Positions 8,383 to 15,656 of a stretch of DNA of 53,083 nt are shown in pieces. The position numbers were made by a program, and so were the translations under genes. How positions within the stretch are numbered: the stretch's first letter is position 1; each line of letters opens with the position of its first letter. The notes under the pieces were generated by a model, which saw only the letters and a program-made list of their open reading frames with translations, made no database searches and had not been told where the DNA came from. The stretch comes from Halopseudomonas xiamenensis (GTDB lineage: Bacteria > Pseudomonadota > Gammaproteobacteria > Pseudomonadales > Pseudomonadaceae): positions 1 to 53,083 of the forward strand of contig NZ_JACLGO010000031.1 in assembly GCF_014219065.1 (NCBI RefSeq), read 5' to 3'.

Positions 8383-9936
8383 CTACAGCTGCCCTTCTAT
8401 CGGCAGCCAGCCGAGAAACCACGCCGCACCACGGCGGAAGCGGCTGGCCTCGGGCTCACTGTCCCAGCTTTGCCCGTCGATCTGCCAACGCAGCTGGTCG
8501 TTGTCATCGAGCACCAGTTCGAAGGAGAAATCCTCTGAGGTCCAGTGACGGAACAGCTCGGCCACCGACTCCGCCAGGGCGGGCTGGTGCACCAGCACCC
8601 CGGCCTCGGTATTGAGCACGATCGAGCGTGGGTCCAGATTGACCGAGCCGACGAATACCTTCTCGCGATCGAAGACGAAGGCCTTGGCGTGCAGGCTGGC
8701 CTGGGATTCGCCGAGGAAGGTGCTGGTCCGCTCCTGCTGCGTGGCCTGCCTGCGCAGCTCCCAGAGTCGCACGCCACCCCTGAGCAGTGGTCTGCGGTAG
8801 CTGGCGTAGCCGCTGTGCACGGCAAGCACGTCGGTGGTGGCCAGCGAGTTGGTCAACACCCGGACATCCACCCCGTGCTCTACCAGGTCGATCAGAAACA
8901 CCTCGCCGCGCGAGCCGGGAATGAAATACGCCGACATCAGCAGCAGCTCGCGTTCGCTGTCACGGGCATGGCGGACCAGCTTGCGGGCCAGGATCGGCAC
9001 CTGGTTGGTCTCATGTCCCGGGTCGGCCTTGGTCGGCGGGTCGGTCAGCCACTCGGCCTCGCCCCAATGCCAGACGATGCGGTCGTCGTGCAGCGCCCGG
9101 GTAAAGGGCGAGTCGGCCACCGCCTGCAGGTAGGTGCCACCATTGTGGCGCTGCCTGAGCGCCTTCAGCTGCTTGCGCAGCTTGACCACCGCCTGCTTGC
9201 CTGGGCGGCGGAACAGGCTTTCCACCGGCACTGCCTCGTTGGCATTCCAGTAGTCGTCGAAACTGCGCATCACCTCCCGGGTGATGCGGCCCATGCCGAG
9301 AATATCGATGTCCTGGAAGTCCATGACGCTGAGGGAGAAATACTCATCGCCGATATTGCGCCCACCGGTGATGAACATCTGGCTGTCGACCGCCATCAGC
9401 TTGTTGTGCATGCGGTAGTTGATACGACCGAATTCGCCGATCTTGCTGAAATACTTGAGTACCTTGCCGCGCAGGGTAACCGGATTGAACAGCTTGACCT
9501 CGATATTGGGATGGTGATTCAGCGTGGCCACGTCGAAGTCGCGCAGGCCGCTGCCGATATCATCCAGCAGCAGGCGCACCCGCACGCCCCGGTCGGCGGC
9601 ACTGAGCAGGCGCTCGGCAATCAGCCCGCCGGTCACGTCGCCACGGTAGATGTAATACTGCAGGTCCAGGCTGCGCTCGGCCCGGTCGATCATCGCCAGG
9701 CGCGCGGCCAGGGCATCGGTACCGGTCTGCACCAGGGTGAAGCCGGATAGCCCGGCGCTATCCTCCGGCTGATGGTCACGGACATAGCGGCCGATCTCGG
9801 AATCCAGATCGGGGCGCACCGCATAGCTTGGCGGCAGGTCCTGCACCGGCAACGAGCTGGCACAGCCTGCCAGGGCCACTGCCAGCCAGACCAACCATAG
9901 CGCCTTCCAGAGAGCTGTTCTCACCCTGCCCGTCAT
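8383..9936 (-). CDS. Phospholipase D-family lipoprotein (cardiolipin-synthase-like)
   Basis: A protein of about 517 aa with two HKD catalytic motifs: MHNKLMAVD followed by GGRNIGDEYF, and LHAKAFVFD followed by GSVNLDPRS. This pairing is characteristic of phospholipase D and ClsC-type cardiolipin synthases. The N-terminus is a lipoprotein signal (WLVWLAVALAGCASS; lipidated Cys about residue 25), placing it in the envelope. The start is uncertain: the ATG at 9936 has its GAGG too close, while a GTG at 9924 has GAGGA at a better distance and gives an equally good signal peptide. A TTG at 9957 is also in frame. It follows the ankyrin lipoprotein gene after about 47 bp on the same strand. Confidence 0.88.
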   Translation of the reverse strand: MTGRVRTALWKALWLVWLAVALAGCASSLPVQDLPPSYAVRPDLDSEIGRYVRDHQPEDSAGLSGFTLVQTGTDALAARLAMIDRAERSLDLQYYIYRGDVTGGLIAERLLSAADRGVRVRLLLDDIGSGLRDFDVATLNHHPNIEVKLFNPVTLRGKVLKYFSKIGEFGRINYRMHNKLMAVDSQMFITGGRNIGDEYFSLSVMDFQDIDILGMGRITREVMRSFDDYWNANEAVPVESLFRRPGKQAVVKLRKQLKALRQRHNGGTYLQAVADSPFTRALHDDRIVWHWGEAEWLTDPPTKADPGHETNQVPILARKLVRHARDSERELLLMSAYFIPGSRGEVFLIDLVEHGVDVRVLTNSLATTDVLAVHSGYASYRRPLLRGGVRLWELRRQATQQERTSTFLGESQASLHAKAFVFDREKVFVGSVNLDPRSIVLNTEAGVLVHQPALAESVAELFRHWTSEDFSFELVLDDNDQLRWQIDGQSWDSEPEASRFRRGAAWFLGWLPIEGQL

Positions 9937-9983
9937 CCTCGATTGCCAACAGCGCAAGTCTAGCAGCCGGTTGGCTGCAGGGG

Positions 9984-12584
9984 TTAGTCAGCGCCTCCAT
10001 TCGCTGCAGGATCAGTTACCACCAGTTGGTACTCGGTAGCCCGCCCGCCACGGGTATGCACGACGATGAACCCCTGGTTGGCCGGCACCAGTCCCTGCTC
10101 GCGCGCAGCGGCGGTCAAGGCCCGCCAGGTGCCGACGCTGTCGTTGCGCTCGGTGTCGAAACGTACGCTGAGTATCTGCGTGGCAGGCTGGTTGAGCACG
10201 CTGTAGCCGGCCACGTGCCCGGCTCCGCTGGAAACCGGATAGCCGAGATACAGTTGCACCTCAGTCGCCGAGTTGGCGGCCAGGTCCGGGGCGTACAGGG
10301 TCAGTGGGCCGGTCAGTTGCATATGACCACGGCGCACGGCGGCGGTCCCCACCTTCACCGCCAGGCTACGCACCTGCTGATCCAGCTTGTCCGGCGTGCT
10401 CTGCAATGTCCGCCCGAACAATGAAGAAGCAGGCCGTTGCCGCAGGCTGACGCGATACTCCACCCCGTCGAGCCGGTACGGCAGTACATCGCCGCGGCGT
10501 ACATCCAGCTGCTCGCGTTCGGCCGCCGGCAATGCGGCATAGGTGCCACACAATAGCCCCTGCAAGCGCTCCCGCTCGGCGCTCGCCAGCTCCGCGTTGG
10601 CTTGCAGGGCGGTGCATACCTGGCGATCATAGCCCTCCCAGGCCTGGCGCGCGGCGCCGGCCTCCAGTAGCAGTTGCAGGGTCTCCTCCCCGGCGTGTGC
10701 AGCAGCCAGCAGCAGCGCTGTCTGTCTGCCCTGCTCCGCCTCACGGCGCTCCAGCCCGCCGATCCCCATACCCATCTGCTGCCGGGTACGCCGGTGCACA
10801 TTGGCACCATGTTGCAGGAGCAAGGCCACACTCCGTGGTTGGTTGTGCTCAGCCGCGCTCATCAAGGCGGTCTTGTCCCAGCGGTTGTGCTGCTCGGGAT
10901 CGATACCGGCCCCGAGCAACAATTGCAGATTATCGGGCTGCATCACCGCCGCGGCGGCGGCCGGGTCGCCATCCGGTCCACGCCCCCATTGCTCGCCACG
11001 GCTAGCGGATTCATAGGCGATGAAGTCCGCCACCACATTGGCCGGGGCGTTGTTGAGCAGCACGCTGTGCAGGGTGGCAAACTGGCGCCCACGCTCCAGG
11101 TCCCCCGGCGCCGGAGCGATGGCGTAGCGGGGTTGCCAGGCGGCTGGGGGCGGACTCGGCAGCTGCACCGGCTGGCTCGGCGCAGCCAGGCTTTCCACCG
11201 CTCGCGCCAAGGTTGCATGCAGCAACAGGTCGGCAGCGACATCAGCATCCCGGTCATCCAGCCCCTGGCCGGTGAACAGTTGCCGGAGTTCCTGTTGGGC
11301 TGGTTGCAGCATCGGCAACAGGCGGCGATAGGCCTGCTTGTTGTTCAGGTTACGTTCGGACCAGTCGAACAACCCCTCCAGTGCCCGATCATGACGCTGT
11401 CGCAATACCGCTTCGTGGCCGTGGCGGGACAGAGCATCAACGCCCAACAGCGGTAGATTGAGCAGTGTCCATTGCTGTTCCTTCCAACCCTGGAAGTCAT
11501 CCCGTCGCTCATGCTGCGCCATACCGGGCAAGGGATGGCCGACGATATCCTCGAGTCCGGCCTGCAGCTGCGCATAGACGGAAAGCCCGGCCAGGGTATT
11601 GGTACGCGGTGGTGTCAGGTAGGTCTGATACAGGCACAGCGGCTGCAGGGTGGCGCCGGCCAACTGATAAAGGCCGGCATAGGCCGACTCACCCCGTGCC
11701 GCCGGTGAATGGAAGCCCCAGGTTTCGTTGACCAGTACATGAGTGCGCCCGGCACGCTGGAAAACATCGATGGAACCGTAATCGCCGGTCTGCGACGAGG
11801 CGGCATGAGCGCGTCCGCCATAGTTCGGCTGCTCGGCAATCCAGTGCGCCAGCGTGGCGTCATCCAGCAACGGCTTGCCATCGATACTCATGCCCCGGGC
11901 GCGGATCTGATAACCGGCGTACAAGCCGGCGTTGTACAGCTCGACTCTTACCTCCCGCCCGTCCACGCTGGCGTTGGCCACGTCCGCGTGGCTACCCGCC
12001 AGCAGGCCGACCCCGGACAGGCGCGCCGGCGAGGGTTCGCCGTTGCTGCGCAGGTCCCGGTTCAGCTCCTGCTCCAATGGCTCGCAGAGCCCGCTGGCGC
12101 GATTGTCCACCAGACGGTACTCGGCATAACTGGACAGCGCGTGCGCACCGGTATTGCTGACCGGCTGCGGTATCCGCCAGCCCTCCAGCTCGCGGCTGCG
12201 CTTGCGATAGAGCCCCGTCAGGCAGGCCTGGGATTGCGCATCGGGCTCAGCAGCGATGCTGCACAGCTCGCCACGACTCAACAGCCACTGCCGGTGATTG
12301 GCCGCCAGCAGCAGGCTGCCGACGGGGTCCAGTTCCTGCTGCAGGCGATGCTGATGCGCTACCAGCTCCTTGTCCAGTCGGGCCAGCGCATCATCGGCAC
12401 AGATCTGCCGATGTACCGCCGGCAAGGCGCCACTGCAATCGAAACTGGCGCGTGTCTGCAAAAGCGGTTGGCGGGCCTTGGGCGTGGTGTCGATCGGTGG
12501 CTTGGGCGGCACCGGTGCTGCACAGCCGGCAAGCAGCGCAGCGCTGAGCAGCAGAACGGAAGAGCAAGGTAGTTTTACCGGCAT
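9984..12584 (-). CDS. Large lipoprotein with LprI-like N-terminal domain and ankyrin repeats
   Basis: An 866-aa protein. The lipobox is LLSAALLAGC (Cys 21). Residues about 48-135 resemble the LprI/DUF1311 lysozyme-inhibitor-like domain, with paired cysteines in FDCSGALPAVHRQICADD and CLTGLYRKRSREL. A long middle region has no family I can name. Near residues 550-650 there are two ankyrin-type repeats (KTALMSAAEHNQPRSVALLLQHGANV; RQTALLLAAAHAGEETLQLLLEAGA). The C-terminal 180 aa look beta-rich. The combination suggests a periplasm-facing scaffold or stress protein. It starts 27 bp after the tonB-like gene ends, so translation and transcription are probably joined to the ExbB-ExbD-TonB unit. 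The function is unknown. Confidence 0.8.
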   Translation of the reverse strand: MPVKLPCSSVLLLSAALLAGCAAPVPPKPPIDTTPKARQPLLQTRASFDCSGALPAVHRQICADDALARLDKELVAHQHRLQQELDPVGSLLLAANHRQWLLSRGELCSIAAEPDAQSQACLTGLYRKRSRELEGWRIPQPVSNTGAHALSSYAEYRLVDNRASGLCEPLEQELNRDLRSNGEPSPARLSGVGLLAGSHADVANASVDGREVRVELYNAGLYAGYQIRARGMSIDGKPLLDDATLAHWIAEQPNYGGRAHAASSQTGDYGSIDVFQRAGRTHVLVNETWGFHSPAARGESAYAGLYQLAGATLQPLCLYQTYLTPPRTNTLAGLSVYAQLQAGLEDIVGHPLPGMAQHERRDDFQGWKEQQWTLLNLPLLGVDALSRHGHEAVLRQRHDRALEGLFDWSERNLNNKQAYRRLLPMLQPAQQELRQLFTGQGLDDRDADVAADLLLHATLARAVESLAAPSQPVQLPSPPPAAWQPRYAIAPAPGDLERGRQFATLHSVLLNNAPANVVADFIAYESASRGEQWGRGPDGDPAAAAAVMQPDNLQLLLGAGIDPEQHNRWDKTALMSAAEHNQPRSVALLLQHGANVHRRTRQQMGMGIGGLERREAEQGRQTALLLAAAHAGEETLQLLLEAGAARQAWEGYDRQVCTALQANAELASAERERLQGLLCGTYAALPAAEREQLDVRRGDVLPYRLDGVEYRVSLRQRPASSLFGRTLQSTPDKLDQQVRSLAVKVGTAAVRRGHMQLTGPLTLYAPDLAANSATEVQLYLGYPVSSGAGHVAGYSVLNQPATQILSVRFDTERNDSVGTWRALTAAAREQGLVPANQGFIVVHTRGGRATEYQLVVTDPAANGGAD

Positions 12585-12611
12585 GGTGTTCTGTCCTTTC
12601 CGGGATCGTTG

Positions 12612-13340
12612 TTATTTGATGAATATCGCTGTGCCGTAGATGACGTATTGTTCCGCGCCCTGGTTGGGCGGTGGAGGAAATGGCCCGGCGCTACGCACAG
12701 CCTGCTCGGCGGCCGCATCCAGCAGCTCGTCGCCGCAGCGATCGATGACATAGCTCAGCATGCGGCCAGTGGCATCCACGGTAATTTCGTAGGGAATGTA
12801 GCACTGGCGCTTGAAGTCGTTCGGATCGCCCTTGTATCCCGGTGGTGGCTTGTATACCGAACCTTCCGGCCGTTTCAGGTTGGCCGTTACCCGGCTCTTC
12901 ACCGTGTCGGCATAGGCCGAGGGCACTGGCCGGCCACGCGTGGCTGCCGGGGTCGACGTCGGCGGTGCTGGCGGTGGCGCCCAGTCCTGGTTGGCACCAA
13001 AGGTATGCACTGGCGGACCCGCGGGCTGTGCTGGGGCGGCCGCGGGTGCTGTTCGTTGCACCGGCCTGGGGGGAGCCGGCTTTGGCGCAGGCTCGGGTTC
13101 CGGCTCGGTTTCTGGTTCAGGCTCCGGTTCTGGTTCCGGTTCGATTATCGGCTCAGGTTCCGGCTCCACTGGCAGCTCGACCAGTTCGACGGCAATCGGC
13201 TCGCGCAATTGCACCGGCGGATGGCTGAAACGACTGCTCATCAACCATGCCACCAGCGCCGCGTGCAATGCCAGCGACGCACCGATAACCAGCAAGCGCA
13301 CCGGCCAGGTCCATGGCCGGTATTCATCGGCGGCACTCAT
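12612..13340 (-). CDS. TonB/TolA-like energy transducer
   Basis: A 242-aa protein with one N-terminal membrane anchor (VRLLVIGASLALHAALVAWLM). It then has a periplasmic EP-dipeptide linker (about residues 55-90, acidic-proline) and a C-terminal TonB_C/TolA-like domain (SRVTANLKRP... YEITVDATGRMLSYVIDRCGDELLDAAAEQAV). The His in the anchor (LHAALVAW) matches the essential TonB His. Two cysteines in the C-terminal domain (RQCYIPY, DRCGDE) could form a disulfide. The start ATG overlaps the exbD stop (ATGA). No TonB-dependent receptor is encoded in the window, so the cargo or partner is unknown. Confidence 0.87.
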   Translation of the reverse strand: MSAADEYRPWTWPVRLLVIGASLALHAALVAWLMSSRFSHPPVQLREPIAVELVELPVEPEPEPIIEPEPEPEPEPETEPEPEPAPKPAPPRPVQRTAPAAAPAQPAGPPVHTFGANQDWAPPPAPPTSTPAATRGRPVPSAYADTVKSRVTANLKRPEGSVYKPPPGYKGDPNDFKRQCYIPYEITVDATGRMLSYVIDRCGDELLDAAAEQAVRSAGPFPPPPNQGAEQYVIYGTAIFIK

Positions 13341-13774
13341 CAGAGTTCCAGCTCTTCGCTGGCGACCAGGCTGATACGGGAGTAGCCGGCTTTCTGCAGC
13401 ACATTCATCACGCGCATCAGGGCGCCATATTCCACCGCCTGGTCCCCGCGCAGGAACAGTCGGGTTTCCAGCTGACCCGCAGTCACCCCATGCGTCAGGT
13501 TGGCGAGTTGTCCCAGCGGTACGGCCTGCTCCTGCACGAAAATACCGCCGTCGGCCTGCACGCTGATATACACCGGCTCGGTCGGCGGCGCCGAGGGTGT
13601 CGAGGCATTGCTCGGCAGGTCGACCGGTACATCCACCGTTGCCAACGGGGCGGCCACCATGAAGATGATCAGCAGCACCAGTATCACGTCGACGAAGGGG
13701 GTGATATTGATCTCGGCGTTCTGCTGATAATTGTGCCGCTTGACCGTCGGCCCGGAATCCAGCTGGATGCCCAT
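13340..13774 (-). CDS. exbD: ExbD/TolR-family proton-channel subunit
   Basis: A 144-aa protein with one membrane helix (ITPFVDVILVLLIIFMVAAPLA) that carries the proton-pathway aspartate (FVDVILVLL), followed by a periplasmic domain ending YSRISLVASEELEL. This matches ExbD/TolR, which with ExbB converts proton flow into motion of TonB. The gene begins one base after exbB ends and overlaps the tonB-like start, so the three form a tightly coupled set. Confidence 0.92.
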   Translation of the reverse strand: MGIQLDSGPTVKRHNYQQNAEINITPFVDVILVLLIIFMVAAPLATVDVPVDLPSNASTPSAPPTEPVYISVQADGGIFVQEQAVPLGQLANLTHGVTAGQLETRLFLRGDQAVEYGALMRVMNVLQKAGYSRISLVASEELEL

Positions 13775-13775
13775 G

Positions 13776-14642
13776 TCAGTGCGCCTCGTCCAGTTGCCGG
13801 GAAACCGAAGCCAGCAGCTCGGCGGAGAAGTTGTCGAGAGCCCCGACGAAACCGTTGATGTCCCGCGCGAACTTGTTGAAGATCATCACCGCCGGAATCG
13901 CCGCGAACAGTCCCAGCGCCGTGGCCAGCAGGGCTTCGGCGATCCCCGGTGCGACCACCGCCAGACTGGCGCTCTTCATCGTCGCGATGCCGGCGAAACT
14001 GTTGAGAATGCCCCACACGGTGCCGAACAGGCCAATGAAAGGCGCGGTCGCCCCTATGGTCGCCAGCACCCCCATCATGCCACCCAGGCGAGCCAGATCC
14101 CGTTCCTGGACAATGCTCGCCGTCAACGCCATGCGCTGCAGCAGCCGGTTGATCTGGTCAGCGCTGGCCTGGCTGCCACGGTGCTGGCCGAAGTGGCGCA
14201 ACTCGGTCTGCGCGGCCAGCCACATGCGGCCGATGGCGCTGTGGTTGGCCTGCTGCTCCAGGTGAGCGGCATCGCCGGCACGGAACAGCTCCAGGAACTG
14301 GTTGTTCCTGCGTCTGGCGGCGGCGAAGGTCAGCAGCTTCTCGAACAGGATGGCCCAGGTCAGCAGTGAACAGAACAGCAGGAATATCATCACCGACTTC
14401 ACCACCAGGTCGGCCTGGACGAACATCTCGCGTACGCCGAAACGCTCTCCCACCGGTTCGCTCATGAGCGCAGGGCTGTCAATCGTGCCCGGCTGTTGCA
14501 CGGTCGGCGGTGATTCGGCGTCGCTCTGGGCCAGCACCAGCCCGCCGGCCAGCACGCCGACGGCCAGGACCGCCAACAGGCTCAACAGACGCAGTGCCGC
14601 CTGACAACGGCCGAGCCAGGATGGGAGGATGTCGATTTTCAT
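13776..14642 (-). CDS. exbB: ExbB/TolQ/MotA-family proton-channel subunit with N-terminal extension
   Basis: A 288-aa protein. Besides the three membrane helices of ExbB (VVKSVMIFLLFCSLLTWAILFEKLL; the loop with GVLATIGATAPFIGLFGTVWGILNSF; IAEALLATALGLFAAIPAVMIFN), it has an extra N-terminal hydrophobic segment (LLSLLAVLAVGVLAGGLVLA) and a linker of about 40 aa, as in Pseudomonas-type ExbB proteins with a cleavable or anchoring extension. AAGGA lies 9 nt before the ATG. It starts 44 bp after the winged-helix regulator gene ends. I see no Fur box upstream, so iron regulation is not supported by the sequence. Confidence 0.92.
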   Translation of the reverse strand: MKIDILPSWLGRCQAALRLLSLLAVLAVGVLAGGLVLAQSDAESPPTVQQPGTIDSPALMSEPVGERFGVREMFVQADLVVKSVMIFLLFCSLLTWAILFEKLLTFAAARRRNNQFLELFRAGDAAHLEQQANHSAIGRMWLAAQTELRHFGQHRGSQASADQINRLLQRMALTASIVQERDLARLGGMMGVLATIGATAPFIGLFGTVWGILNSFAGIATMKSASLAVVAPGIAEALLATALGLFAAIPAVMIFNKFARDINGFVGALDNFSAELLASVSRQLDEAH

Positions 14643-14686
14643 AGGGTTTCCTTCTTATTGTTGTTGTATGCGTAGGTGTCTGTCGG

Positions 14687-15025
14687 CTATTCGCCTCTGT
14701 CCCGTTTGCTGTCCCAGGCGTCGGCGTCAAGGTTCTGCGGCGCGAGGATCGCCTGCAGGGCAATCACATACCGATGGAAGGCTTCGCGGCCCGCCCTGCT
14801 CAGGCAGGCGCGGGTACGCGGCTTGCGGGCCGCGAAATCCTTCTTCAACAGCACGTATCCCGCGCTTTCCAGCGTGGCCAGATGAGCACCGAGATTGCCA
14901 TCGGTAGCCTGAACGATGGAGCGCAGGGCAACGAATTCGAGCCACTGCCCGGCGTCGAGGGTGTTGAGTGCCGCCATGATTTTCAGCCGTACCGGCTGGT
15001 GGATGATCTCGTCGGGCGTCTGCAT
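14687..15025 (-). CDS. Winged-helix transcriptional regulator
   Basis: A 112-aa protein made of one winged-helix domain: HQPVRLKIMAALNTL, then the recognition part TDGNLGAHLATLESAGYVLLKK, then the wing and a C-terminal helix (AGREAFHRYVIALQAIL). It resembles the HTH_34/ArsR-like single-domain regulators often paired with a membrane protein. The ATG overlaps the stop of the upstream membrane-protein gene by one base (TAATG), with AGGAG 8 nt before it, so the two are translationally coupled. Likely operators are the direct repeats at 15591-15626. Confidence 0.85.
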   Translation of the reverse strand: MQTPDEIIHQPVRLKIMAALNTLDAGQWLEFVALRSIVQATDGNLGAHLATLESAGYVLLKKDFAARKPRTRACLSRAGREAFHRYVIALQAILAPQNLDADAWDSKRDRGE

Positions 15026-15570
15026 TATCCGCTCCTGAGCCAGAGGCCCGACAGAATCAGGGTTCCGCCACAGGCCAGCGCCATCCAGGCCCAGAACACC
15101 GGCAGCAGGAACAGGTAGCCGACCAGGCACAGCGTACCCAGCACCAGGCCGATGACGGTATAGCGCGGGCGCAGCTGAATACCGCGCAGCAGATACAGCG
15201 CCGCCAGGAACATCGGTGCCAGCATGGCGCTCTGCTCGGGAGAGAGGGGCCAGAAAACGAGATTCAGCGCCAGGCCGAACAGCAGGAAGGTGCCGATCAC
15301 CCCGATATAGCGCCAGGCCACTTCGGCTCCGGCACCCGAGCGCCGGGCCAGGCGGATACCCATGGTCAGCGCAACGAGGACCACTGCAATCCATATCGGC
15401 AGGATGTAGTCGCGAAAGCAGGCGGTGAGAACGAACCCGGCGACATAGGCCAGGCCCCAGAGAATCAACTGGCCTGACTCGGCCTGGTAGTCCTGAAAGC
15501 CGGCAGCCCGGTGCTTGACCAGCGCTATGTCACGCAGGGCCTGGGCGGCCTCTTCGGCAGTGGGTAGCAT
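15025..15570 (-). CDS. Multi-pass membrane protein of unknown function, coupled to the regulator
   Basis: A 181-aa protein with a soluble N-terminal helix (residues 1-30) and about six hydrophobic segments (LILWGLAYVAGFVLTACF, WIAVVLVALTMGI, GVIGTFLLFGLALNLVFW, MLAPMFLAALYLLRG, VIGLVLGTLCLVGYLFLLPVF, MALACGGTLILSGLW). I recognise no named family. The overlap with the winged-helix gene suggests that the pair acts as a unit, perhaps with the membrane protein sensing or sequestering. The gene is first in a minus-strand run that continues through exbB-exbD-tonB. Confidence 0.75.
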   Translation of the reverse strand: MLPTAEEAAQALRDIALVKHRAAGFQDYQAESGQLILWGLAYVAGFVLTACFRDYILPIWIAVVLVALTMGIRLARRSGAGAEVAWRYIGVIGTFLLFGLALNLVFWPLSPEQSAMLAPMFLAALYLLRGIQLRPRYTVIGLVLGTLCLVGYLFLLPVFWAWMALACGGTLILSGLWLRSG

Positions 15571-15590
15571 GCAAGGTTTCTCTTGTTTTT

Positions 15591-15626
15591 AGAATACAAA
15601 GCACTCTATCCAGCAGAGAATACAAA
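15591..15626 (-). promoter_or_regulatory. Direct-repeat operator candidate before the regulator operon
   Basis: AGAATACAAA occurs at 15591-15600 and again at 15617-15626, 26 bp apart (TTTGTATTCT on the transcribed strand). The proximal copy ends 21 bp upstream of the membrane-protein ATG. TATTCT also resembles a -10 hexamer. Two identical sites beside the gene for a small regulator suggest autoregulation. Confidence 0.45.
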
Positions 15627-15656
15627 ATCAATAGTTGTCTCACCGCTTTTTTACGC

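Noticed and set aside
13085..13175. CRISPR-like repeats
   Set aside because: The repeats are 6-bp units in frame with a Glu-Pro linker of the TonB-like protein, with no spacers.
14300..14720. Fur box upstream of exbB
   Set aside because: No 19-bp GATAATGATAATCATTATC-like sequence is present between the regulator gene and exbB, so iron control is not claimed.
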